Positions 5,112-10,894 of a DNA stretch of 10,894 bases are shown here, one piece after another. The stretch covers positions 1 to 10,894 of the forward strand of contig USDZ01000047.1 in the NCBI GenBank assembly GCA_900553525.1. The letters run 5' to 3'. The notes below the pieces were generated by a model that ran no database searches, was not told the DNA's origin, and saw only the letters and a list, made by a program, of their open reading frames with translations. Within the stretch, counting starts at the first letter, position 1. Each line of letters opens with the position of its first letter. This DNA is from an uncultured Oscillospiraceae bacterium (GTDB lineage: Bacteria; Bacillota; Clostridia; Oscillospirales; Acutalibacteraceae). The translations under genes were made by a program, and so were the position numbers.

Positions 5112-6596
5112 ATGGCGGTCAAACGGTCTCGAAAAAGCCGGAGACGGCGGAAAATTCTCGTAGGAGTATTAGCGCTCTGCCTGTGTCTGGGCTTGGCGCT
5201 GGTGGCGGTCGGCGTCGTCACGGTCATACGCCGGATCCCTGTCGGCGGGCCCGCCGGTTCCGCAGACGAGCCGGCCGCTTCGCCTTCCTCAACCCAGCCG
5301 ACCGACCCGCCCGGGCCGGTGCCGGTGGCCACGGCCACCATCGGCAGTTCGGGGGATATCCTGATCCATAAGCCGGTTCTCCGGGCCGCCAAACAGGAGG
5401 GGAACACGTACGATTTCACCTCGATGTTCTCCCTGGTTTCTCCGTATGTTCAGAAAGTGGATTATGCCGCGATCAACGTGGAACTGGCCATCTCCCGCTC
5501 CGGATTCGACACCCCGGAGATGCAGTTCCGCATTCCGCCCTCTCTGATCACCGCGGTGGCGGGCGCAGGGTATGACCTCGGCCTTTTGGCGAACAACCAC
5601 GCCGGAGACGCCGGTTCCCAGGGATACATCACCACCCGGGAAGTGATTACCGAAAACGGGATGGATTATATCGGCACCCGGGGCGCGGTGGCGGATAAAC
5701 GGTATCTGGTCAAGGATGTCAACGGTATCAAAATCGGCATGGTCAACTACACCTACGGCCAGGACACCTCGGCCAATTCCCTCATCAACCGGTTCAGCGA
5801 TTCCAATCTCGACCTGTTCTACGCCGACATGGAACAGCAGATCGCCGACATGGAGGCGGACGGCGCCGAAGCGATCGTGCTGTATATCCACTGGGGATAT
5901 GAATATTTCCTGACGCCGAACAAATATCAGACCGCCGTGGCGAACAAGATGTGTGAAATGGGGGTCGATGTCATCATCGGCGGACATCCTCATAAAATCC
6001 AGCCTCTCGAACTGATCACGGCTGACAACGGCAACCAGACGGTCTGCCTGTATTCGATGGGCAACTTCCTCTCCAATCAAGTGATCGAGTCGATGTACGG
6101 CGGCAACCGCTCAAACAGCGCGAACTATCAGGACCACGTGAGCTGCCCCATTCCGGATGTCTCCAACCGGTACAACGACACGAAATGGGACCAGCATGTC
6201 ACCGACTGCAACGACAACGGCCATACCGAGGACGGCCTGCTGTTCCAGACCACCTTCACCAAATACAGCGACGGCGTGGTCAAACTCACCGGGATAGACG
6301 TGCTGCCGACCTGGTGCTACCGGTATCGGGATTCCGCGTCGGACAGCGGCTTTGGATACAAGGTGGTTCCGCTCGACAAAACGGTGGAGGACTGGGGTTC
6401 CGCGTTCGGCATTCCGGAGATCGATCTGACCTACGCGAACCGCTCCTATGACCGCACCATGGCCCTGGTGAGCGAGGGCTTGACCGCCTGCCGCGAGGCC
6501 ATCGGCCGGGAGGACGGCTGGATCACGTACGGCGCCGCTGAAGATGCAAACGGCGCCTCGTCTGAAACCCCGGCGGCCACCGACCCGGCCGCCTGA
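5112..6596 (+). CDS. CapA family protein (poly-gamma-glutamate synthesis/metallophosphoesterase fold)
   Basis: Encodes 494 residues of the PGA_cap (CapA) family, which adopts a calcineurin-like metallophosphoesterase fold. Members act outside the membrane in poly-gamma-glutamate or other envelope polymer work, though many have no known substrate. A very basic N-terminus is followed by a membrane helix (about 15-39) and a Pro/Ser/Thr linker (about 43-72), so the domain is probably extracellular. Family motifs appear in order: SSGDILIH (79-86), NVELAIS (122-128), LANNHAGD (159-166), HWGYEY (260-265), GGHPH (290-294) and YSMGNF (314-319). The His/Asp/Asn ligands look intact, so it is probably active. 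The ATG at 5112 is chosen on frame; AAGGTAGG lies a slightly long 12 bases upstream, and an out-of-frame ATG at 5101 intervenes. No capBC-type partners are nearby, so capsule synthesis is not implied. Confidence 0.9.
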   Translation: MAVKRSRKSRRRRKILVGVLALCLCLGLALVAVGVVTVIRRIPVGGPAGSADEPAASPSSTQPTDPPGPVPVATATIGSSGDILIHKPVLRAAKQEGNTYDFTSMFSLVSPYVQKVDYAAINVELAISRSGFDTPEMQFRIPPSLITAVAGAGYDLGLLANNHAGDAGSQGYITTREVITENGMDYIGTRGAVADKRYLVKDVNGIKIGMVNYTYGQDTSANSLINRFSDSNLDLFYADMEQQIADMEADGAEAIVLYIHWGYEYFLTPNKYQTAVANKMCEMGVDVIIGGHPHKIQPLELITADNGNQTVCLYSMGNFLSNQVIESMYGGNRSNSANYQDHVSCPIPDVSNRYNDTKWDQHVTDCNDNGHTEDGLLFQTTFTKYSDGVVKLTGIDVLPTWCYRYRDSASDSGFGYKVVPLDKTVEDWGSAFGIPEIDLTYANRSYDRTMALVSEGLTACREAIGREDGWITYGAAEDANGASSETPAATDPAA

Positions 6597-6613
6597 GCCC
6601 CTGAAAGGATAAC

Positions 6614-6648
6614 AAACCTCCGGAAGACGTCCGTCTTCCGGAGGTTTT
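6614..6648. terminator. Bidirectional intrinsic terminator between the CapA and glycosyltransferase genes
   Basis: A perfect 15-bp stem, 6614-6628 with 6633-6647, has a GTCC loop. On the plus strand it ends in GGTTTTCG, 17 bases after the CapA stop. On the minus strand it ends in GGTTTGTT and lies about 57 bases after the glycosyltransferase stop, so it can serve both convergent genes. Confidence 0.8.
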
Positions 6649-6704
6649 CGACTGCGCGGAATCCATGTGACAGGACAGCTTCGAAACAGACGGCGTGCCT
6701 TCCG

Positions 6705-7688
6705 TCAGGCGGAGGGCCGGTCCTGCCGGGGAGGCTGGGGTTCGCCGTTTTCGAGATAGGTTTCCACCCGGAAACGGGGCCGCGCCTTGACCTCGCTGTA
6801 AATCTTGCCGATATAGCCGCCCAGCACCCCGATGCAGAGCAGTTGAATCCCGCCGAGGAGCCAGATGGAACAGACGATCGCCGTCCATCCGGCTACGGCG
6901 GTCCCCAGGAAATAGGAAATCAGGGCATACAGCAGGCCGAGGATGCTCAGGGCCGAAATCAACAGACCGAGGTTGGAGATGAGCTTCAGGGGCTTGACGC
7001 TGAACGAGGTGATGCCGTCCAGGGCGAAGGAAATCATCTTCTTCAGCGGGTATTTCGATTCCCCGGCAAACCGCTCGTGCCGGTCGTAATACACGTAGTC
7101 GCTCCGGTATCCGATGAGGGGGACCAGGCCCCGCAAAAAGAGGTTGACCTCCCGATATTCAGAAAGCGCGTCGAGGGCACGGCGGCTCATCAGGCGGTAA
7201 TCCGCGTGGTCATATACCACGTCCACCCCCAGCATCTTCATCACTTTATAGAATCCGCGGGCGGTGGAGCGTTTGAAAACGCTGTCGGTATCCCGCTTGT
7301 TCCGGACACCGTACACCACGTCGCAGCCCTCCTCGAATTTCACCAGAAATTCATCCAGGGCCTCGATGTCGTCCTGCAGGTCGGCGTCCAGACTGATGGC
7401 GCAGTCCGCCTTTTCCCGCGCCGTCATCAGTCCGGCGAGCAGTGCGTTTTGATGGCCGCGGTTATGCGCCAGCTTGAGACCCGCGCACAGACGGTTCTCC
7501 TCGCAGAAATGGGAAATCTGTTCCCAGGTCTTGTCCTTGCTGCCGTCGTCCACCAGCAAAAACCGGCTGTTCTCGTCCGCGTGCCCCGCGGCGATGAGAC
7601 CGTTCATTTTGTCGGTCAGACGCCGGACCGTCTCGGGCAGAACCGCCTCTTCGTTATAGCAGGGAACCACCAGATAGACCGTTGCCAT
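6705..7688 (-). CDS. Family 2 glycosyltransferase, polyprenyl-phosphate type (GtrB/DPM1-like)
   Basis: Encodes 327 residues. The N-terminal GT-A domain starts MATVYLVVPCYNEEAVL and carries DDGSKD (47-52) and the metal-binding DAD (101-103) in SLDADLQDD. Two C-terminal membrane helices (about 239-261 and 270-292) are followed by GYIGKIYSEVKARPRF, a hallmark of the GtrB/YfdH/DPM-like group that transfers a sugar from a nucleotide donor to undecaprenyl phosphate at the inner membrane face. The ATG at 7688 is preferred because GAGGAG lies about 8 bases upstream; the frame extends 13 codons further without support. It follows tadA by 94 bases with no convincing promoter or terminator between, so it may be the last gene of that unit. 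No GtrA-type flippase is seen here. The sugar and final acceptor are unknown. Confidence 0.92.
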   Translation of the reverse strand: MATVYLVVPCYNEEAVLPETVRRLTDKMNGLIAAGHADENSRFLLVDDGSKDKTWEQISHFCEENRLCAGLKLAHNRGHQNALLAGLMTAREKADCAISLDADLQDDIEALDEFLVKFEEGCDVVYGVRNKRDTDSVFKRSTARGFYKVMKMLGVDVVYDHADYRLMSRRALDALSEYREVNLFLRGLVPLIGYRSDYVYYDRHERFAGESKYPLKKMISFALDGITSFSVKPLKLISNLGLLISALSILGLLYALISYFLGTAVAGWTAIVCSIWLLGGIQLLCIGVLGGYIGKIYSEVKARPRFRVETYLENGEPQPPRQDRPSA

Positions 7689-7780
7689 AGGCTCACTCCT
7701 CTGTCGTCGAATACCTTTGGGAGACACGGGGCGGATATTCCAGCCGGTCCCGAGCGGGAGATCGGGAAAGGGGCCCGTCC

Positions 7781-7913
7781 GGTTATACGGAAGGGTCTCC
7801 CTCCCGCTTGGATTTTTGTTTACGCAGTTTTTGAAAGAAAGAGGAAAGCGCCTGTGCGCATTCCGGCTGCAGCAGGCCGCTCTCCACCTCCGGATGGTGG
7901 TTATACGGAAGGG
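7781..7913. repeat. 15-bp direct repeat around the tadA 3' end
   Basis: GGTTATACGGAAGGG occurs exactly at 7781-7795 and at 7899-7913, 118 bases apart. One copy spans the tadA stop codon and the other encodes LPYN in the same gene. Both copies are read in the same frame up to the stop. Recombination between them would remove the TadA C-terminus. It may be chance or the trace of a small duplication. Confidence 0.5.
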
Positions 7914-8292
7914 CGAACAGATCGGTCACCGACCCGAGCGAGCCCGCCTTGGGGTCCGCCGCGCCGTAGACCACCCGATCGATGCGGGCGTTGAGGATCG
8001 CGCCCGCACACATGGGGCAGGGCTCCAGCGTCACATATAAAGTCGAGCCGGACAGACGCCAGCCGCCCAGGCGGCGGCAGCCCTGGTCGATGGCTTCGAT
8101 TTCGGCATGGCCGAGCGGGTGGCGCCGGCTTTCCCGCCGGTTGCGTCCGGTGCCGATCACCGTCCCATCCCGCACCAGGACCGCGCCGACCGGCACCTCT
8201 CCCTCCTCGGCCGCTTCCGCGGCCAGACGGAGAGCCAGGCGCATATAGGTTTCGTCCGCTTCGGTGAAGCGGGTTGTCTCCGGCCGGTTCAC
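7783..8292 (-). CDS. tadA: tRNA-specific adenosine deaminase TadA
   Basis: Encodes about 169 residues, the normal TadA length. The enzyme converts adenosine 34 of tRNA-Arg(ACG) to inosine. From the GTG start, the cytidine/deoxycytidylate deaminase zinc site is complete: HAE (H62, catalytic E64) and EPCPMC (C92, C95). EVPVGAVLV (32-40), RIDRVVYGA, KAGSLGS and the FFQKLRKQK tail all fit the family. The usual DPTAHAE is HPLGHAE here, a variation that leaves the ligands untouched. The start is uncertain: GTG at 8292 is 5 bases after the CPBP stop, TTG at 8301 overlaps that stop as TTGA, and ATG at 8244 would cut the conserved first helix. None has a strong ribosome site, consistent with coupling to the upstream gene. 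Function is confident, start less so. Confidence 0.93.
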   Translation of the reverse strand: MNRPETTRFTEADETYMRLALRLAAEAAEEGEVPVGAVLVRDGTVIGTGRNRRESRRHPLGHAEIEAIDQGCRRLGGWRLSGSTLYVTLEPCPMCAGAILNARIDRVVYGAADPKAGSLGSVTDLFALPYNHHPEVESGLLQPECAQALSSFFQKLRKQKSKREGDPSV

Positions 8293-8297
8293 AGCGG

Positions 8298-9329
8298 TCA
8301 AAGGAGATCGGCCGCGATGTTCGTCAGGGTGATGAACACCAGGCCGATCAGGCTGATCAGGACGGCCGGGGAGAGCAGGATCAGCCCCACCCGGCGGGAA
8401 ACCGAGAGGGCGGAGAATCCGTTGCCGATCGGGCGCAGCACCGCCTGGGAACCGGTGTCCCCTCTCCGGTGCCCGGTCCAAAGGAGGCCTGCGCCGATCA
8501 CGCCGATCACCGCCAGCACCGTGAATCCCGCCCCGTTGAGGCTGAATCTGGCGGCGACGGCTTCTGTCTGAAACTGGGCGGCGTATTCCAGGGCGATCGA
8601 AAAGGCGTTGTTGAGGAAATGGATCAGCACCGCCGGCCAGATGGACCCCGTCTGAACCGTCAGATACCCGAAAATCAAGCCCAGAATAAAGGCAAAGGGG
8701 ATTTGCAGGAGATTGCCGTGGAGCAATCCGAACAGCACCGCCGAAAAGACAATGGCGATGCCGTCGCCCTGTGGACGGAGCGCCCCGAGGATATAGCCCC
8801 GGAAGACCATCTCTTCCACCAGTGCGGGCAGCACGGCGGAGGAGATCAGGTTCAGCACCAGGTTCAGGACGGTCTTGTCCATGGTGTCGGACGAGGACGG
8901 CATCGGGAGACCGAAGCTCGCCAGAATATTCATCAGGAGGTTGGCCACCAGATTCGCCAGCACCACCAGGCCCAGCGCGGTCATGACGGACGGAATCAGC
9001 ACCCCTGCCCTGACGCGGCGGGATGGAAAGGGATGCAGATCCCGGCGCATAATCAACGCCACCACGATGGACGGCACCGCGAGATACAGCAGGTAGGCCG
9101 CTGTTTGAAAAAAGAGGTATCCGGTTTTGCCCATCCCGTAATACGCGAGCCGCATATCGGCTATGCCCAGCATATCCAGCAGGGTGAGCAGCAGCGTCGG
9201 CAGAACCATCGCCGCGGCCACCAAGGCCAGCATCAGGATTCCGACGAAAAGCGCGTTTCTTTTCAGAGGGGGGATTTCCTCCGCCCCCGGCTGACTCCAG
9301 CCGTAATAGGGTCTCCACTGTAGGTTCAT
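8298..9329 (-). CDS. CPBP family intramembrane metalloprotease
   Basis: Encodes 343 residues with about eight hydrophobic segments, belonging to the CPBP/Abi (Rce1-like) family of intramembrane glutamic proteases. The three signature motifs are present: EEMVFRG (E172, E173, R177), FGLLHGN (F200, H204) and HFLNN (H237, N241), so it is predicted to be catalytically competent. A hydrophilic N-terminus of about 24 residues precedes the first helix, and an extra hydrophobic segment follows the core. The ATG at 9329 is chosen because GGAGG lies 5 bases upstream; a TTG 4 codons earlier is part of that ribosome site. It is the first gene of the leftward unit, with tadA directly behind it. Family roles include prenyl-protein processing, bacteriocin immunity and membrane stress; nothing here selects among them. 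Confidence 0.92.
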   Translation of the reverse strand: MNLQWRPYYGWSQPGAEEIPPLKRNALFVGILMLALVAAAMVLPTLLLTLLDMLGIADMRLAYYGMGKTGYLFFQTAAYLLYLAVPSIVVALIMRRDLHPFPSRRVRAGVLIPSVMTALGLVVLANLVANLLMNILASFGLPMPSSSDTMDKTVLNLVLNLISSAVLPALVEEMVFRGYILGALRPQGDGIAIVFSAVLFGLLHGNLLQIPFAFILGLIFGYLTVQTGSIWPAVLIHFLNNAFSIALEYAAQFQTEAVAARFSLNGAGFTVLAVIGVIGAGLLWTGHRRGDTGSQAVLRPIGNGFSALSVSRRVGLILLSPAVLISLIGLVFITLTNIAADLL

Positions 9330-9365
9330 AGCGGCCTCCAATCCGGTTGTTCACCTGTCCTGTTT

Positions 9366-9394
9366 ATTATAAAACGTTTCAGTCCGATCCGCAA
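9366..9394 (-). promoter_or_regulatory. Promoter of the CPBP-tadA unit
   Basis: On the minus strand, TTGCGG (9394-9389) and a perfect TATAAT (9371-9366) are 17 bases apart, about 37 bases before the CPBP ATG. The -35 matches at three positions only. It diverges from the promoter at 9440-9468. Confidence 0.6.
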
Positions 9395-9439
9395 GAGTGA
9401 GAAAAAAGCGGCGAAATCCCGGATTTTATCCCGCGGGTC

Positions 9440-9468
9440 TTGCCGCCGGGCGGGGGACGCGGTACAAT
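9440..9468 (+). promoter_or_regulatory. Promoter of the beta-helix gene
   Basis: TTGCCG (9440-9445) and TACAAT (9463-9468) are separated by exactly 17 bases, 54 bases before the ATG at 9523. The back-to-back arrangement with the CPBP promoter leaves 45 bases between the -35 boxes. Confidence 0.55.
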
Positions 9469-9522
9469 GGAACGGCAGCGGGGCGTTTCCGCGCCCAGAC
9501 ATTTTCAGGGGAGTGTGGCGTT

Positions 9523-10193
9523 ATGCGGCCGGACCTGACGGCAGAAGCCTTGTATTCGCTCGAACACACCTTGGCCGCCTCTTTGCTTCGGGCGGTCACC
9601 TATCCCTGGGAGGCCCTCGCGGGCATCCGGGACTGCATCCGCTCCCTGGGTCCCGCGTTGTCCCGGGAGGAATACGACTCCCCCCGTCCCGGCGTCTGGA
9701 TCCACAAGACCGCCCGGGTGTTCGATTCCGCCTATATCGGGGAAGACGTCATCCTCGGCGCCGGACCGAGGTGCGCCACGGCGCTTTTATCCGGGGTTCG
9801 GCCCTGGTGGGGGACGGCGCGGTGGTGGGAAATTCTACCGAACTGAAAAACGTCATCCTGTTCGATGGGGTGCAGGTGCCTCATTACAATTACGTCGGAG
9901 ATTCCATCCTGGGATTCCGCGCCCATATGGGCGCCGGCGCCGTCACATCCAACGTCAAGAGCGACCAGACCCCCGTGACCGTCTCCTGCGGGGACGAAAA
10001 GATCGAAACCGGGCTTCACAAATGCGGCGCTCTGGTGGGGGACGGGGCCGAGATCGGCTGCGGCGCGGTTCTCAATCCCGGCACGGTGATCGGCCGCGGC
10101 GCCCGGGTATATCCCCTTTCCATGGTCCGGGGGATCGTCCCGGCCGAGAGCATATACAAACGCCAAGGCGAGATCGCCGCGATCCGGCGCTGA
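9523..10193 (+). pseudogene. Left-handed beta-helix sugar-nucleotide enzyme-like gene (GlmU C-terminal-like), frameshifted
   Basis: Would encode about 223 residues: a helical N-terminus (about 1-50), then hexapeptide repeats of a left-handed beta helix (VWIHKTARVFDSAYIGEDVI, then GSALVGDGAVVGNSTEL onward). The region NSTELKNVILFDG...HYNYVGDSILG...GAGAVTSN parallels the acetyltransferase domain of GlmU, and such proteins are often labelled UDP-N-acetylglucosamine pyrophosphorylase-like in Clostridia. The frame from 9523 is right up to GAG at codons 79-81, then turns to nonsense and stops at 9846. The correct protein resumes one frame over at 9765 (TEVRHGAFIRG). GGACCGAG where GGAACCGAG is expected implies one lost A. 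The rest is intact and codon use is normal, so a sequencing or assembly indel, or a very recent mutation, is likely. The start has AGGGGAG about 9 bases upstream. Confidence 0.85.
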
Positions 10194-10199
10194 CTTTTT
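10175..10199 (+). terminator. Possible weak terminator overlapping the beta-helix gene end
   Basis: CGCCG (10175-10179) pairs with CGGCG (10185-10189) around a 5-base loop, and TTTTT follows at 10195-10199 after a 5-base gap. The short stem and the gap make it doubtful, but the convergent genes leave only 5 bases between stops, so any terminator must lie within coding sequence. Confidence 0.3.
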
Positions 10200-10894
10200 C
10201 ATCCTCCGTCCCGCATCCTCCCGATGCGGACGGCCGCCCGCGCGGCCCGGCGAAGGAATTCTTCGGGGGACATCCGCTCCTCATAGCCGCCCCACGCCTC
10301 GACTTCCAGCGTGGTGGGGCCCGTATACCCCGTCGCGGCGATCCGCGAGGCGAGGCTCGGCCAGTCGATCCCGCCATCGAAGGGGAGAGCGTGGCTGTCC
10401 CGGATCCCGTCGTTGTCGTGAAGATGAAGCGCGAACAAGCGGGCCCCGTAATCTCCCAGCCAGTCGGCTTCCCGGCCCCATCCGTGGTGATGGCCGCTGT
10501 CGTAGCACAGGCCGACGGTCGGATCCGCAAAAGTGTCGAGCACCCGTTTCAGATGTTCCGGATGGCGCAGGTTTTCGAAGGCCAGCCGGACGCCCAGCCT
10601 TCCGGCCCGGTCTACGACGGGGCGCAGGCGTTCCAGCCCCAGAGGAGAGCAGGGGGGAGGGACCGCGCCGTCGGTCAGATGGACCACCAGCGTCCCGACT
10701 TCCGCATCTGCACAGTCCTCGACACAGGCTATGAGGTCTGCGGCCGCCCGGTCCCCCTCTTCGCCGGGGATCCACAGAGCGTTGCACCGGTCGAAGGGCG
10801 CGTGGGCGTTTTCCACCGCCAGTCCGGTCCGTCGGGCGAGCGCCGCCTGTTCGGTCCGAGGGGATCCGTCGGGCGCGTCGCTCCACCATAGGAT
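10199..10894 (-). CDS. Sugar phosphate isomerase/epimerase, partial (5' end outside window)
   Basis: Shows 231 C-terminal residues of a xylose isomerase-like TIM-barrel protein. The frame is open to the window edge (visible start ILWWSDAPDG), so the GTG at 10816 is internal and the true start lies beyond 10894. Family signatures include ENAHAPFDRCNALW, FENLRHPEHLKRVL (probable metal Glu), GLCYDSGHHHG (Asp/His ligands), LHLHDNDGIRDSHALPFDGGIDW and LEVEAWGG (last Glu). These form the usual Glu-Asp/His-His-Glu metal set of sugar isomerases/epimerases, so the visible part looks active. It ends 5 bases from the stop of the convergent beta-helix gene. It is clearly a different subfamily from the 1542-2381 protein, with shorter loops and distinct motifs. 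Substrate unknown. Confidence 0.9.
   Translation of the reverse strand: MLWWSDAPDGSPRTEQAALARRTGLAVENAHAPFDRCNALWIPGEEGDRAAADLIACVEDCADAEVGTLVVHLTDGAVPPPCSPLGLERLRPVVDRAGRLGVRLAFENLRHPEHLKRVLDTFADPTVGLCYDSGHHHGWGREADWLGDYGARLFALHLHDNDGIRDSHALPFDGGIDWPSLASRIAATGYTGPTTLEVEAWGGYEERMSPEEFLRRAARAAVRIGRMRDGG

Noticed and set aside
6843..7994. Plus-strand 383-codon open frame opposite the glycosyltransferase
   Set aside because: It overlaps clear coding sequence with intact catalytic motifs on the other strand, and its own translation has no recognisable domain.
8274..9323. Plus-strand 349-codon open frame antisense to the CPBP gene
   Set aside because: Composition (Gln/His/Arg/Gly-rich) is typical of the antisense of a GC-rich membrane protein gene; no ribosome site and no family resemblance.
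7783..9354. Minus-strand frame open for 523 codons through the CPBP gene into tadA, suggesting a fusion
   Set aside because: Only the last 170 codons resemble a protein (TadA). The rest is Arg/Gly/Pro-rich shadow of the CPBP gene in another frame, and the two genes have separate starts and stops.
10199..10816. GTG at 10816 as the start of the last isomerase
   Set aside because: The frame continues to the window edge with family-like sequence (LARRTGLAVENAH), so the gene is truncated by the window, not starting there.
1..10894. CRISPR arrays, tRNA/rRNA genes, insertion sequences, phage genes or attachment sites
   Set aside because: No regularly spaced repeats, no tRNA-like cloverleaf or CCA ends, no transposase or integrase motifs and no terminal inverted repeats with target duplications were seen.

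Overview
This GC-rich window (my estimate is about 60% G+C) looks like a chromosomal segment from a Bacillota organism, most likely a high-GC gut-type Clostridia (Oscillospirales-like). The reasons are purine-rich Shine-Dalgarno sites, sigma-A type promoters, hairpin terminators, and families common in that group: MepA-like MATE, CapA-like phosphoesterase, CPBP protease, TadA, and the N-terminal-helix plus beta-helix acetyltransferase-like protein. The taxonomic call is inference. I see no phage, transposon, CRISPR, tRNA or rRNA signature.

Layout: 38-1414 (+) is a MATE efflux transporter. 1542-2381 (+) is an IolE-like sugar phosphate isomerase/epimerase with its own promoter. 2382-3009 is a long non-coding stretch with two strong hairpins, an AT-rich tandem repeat overlapping a -10 box, and a leader with competing stems. 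3010-3945 (+) is a single-pass membrane protein of unknown function. It converges on 4252-4893 (-), another single-pass protein of unknown function with a problematic start. Between them lie a structured element and a terminator. 5112-6596 (+) is a membrane-anchored CapA-family protein, diverging from the previous gene with clear promoters on both sides.

A leftward group follows: a CPBP intramembrane protease (8298-9329), tadA (7783-8292) and a polyprenyl-phosphate-type family 2 glycosyltransferase (6705-7688). CPBP and tadA abut and share one promoter. The glycosyltransferase is 94 bases further on with no clear promoter or terminator in between, so it may be co-transcribed. It converges on the CapA gene at a bidirectional terminator. 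Diverging from the CPBP gene is a left-handed beta-helix nucleotidyltransferase/acetyltransferase-like gene (9523-10193, +) broken by a one-base deletion. The window ends inside a second sugar phosphate isomerase (10199-10894, -), whose 5' end lies outside.

Functionally the segment is mixed: export (MATE), cell-envelope glycan work (CapA-like, glycosyltransferase, beta-helix sugar-nucleotide protein), sugar metabolism (two isomerase-fold proteins) and tRNA editing (TadA). I do not see a convincing new multi-gene system. The points most worth a second look are the leader and repeats ahead of the 3010 gene, the missing start codon of the 4252-4893 gene, the structured element at 4123-4193, and the frameshift at 9763-9767.
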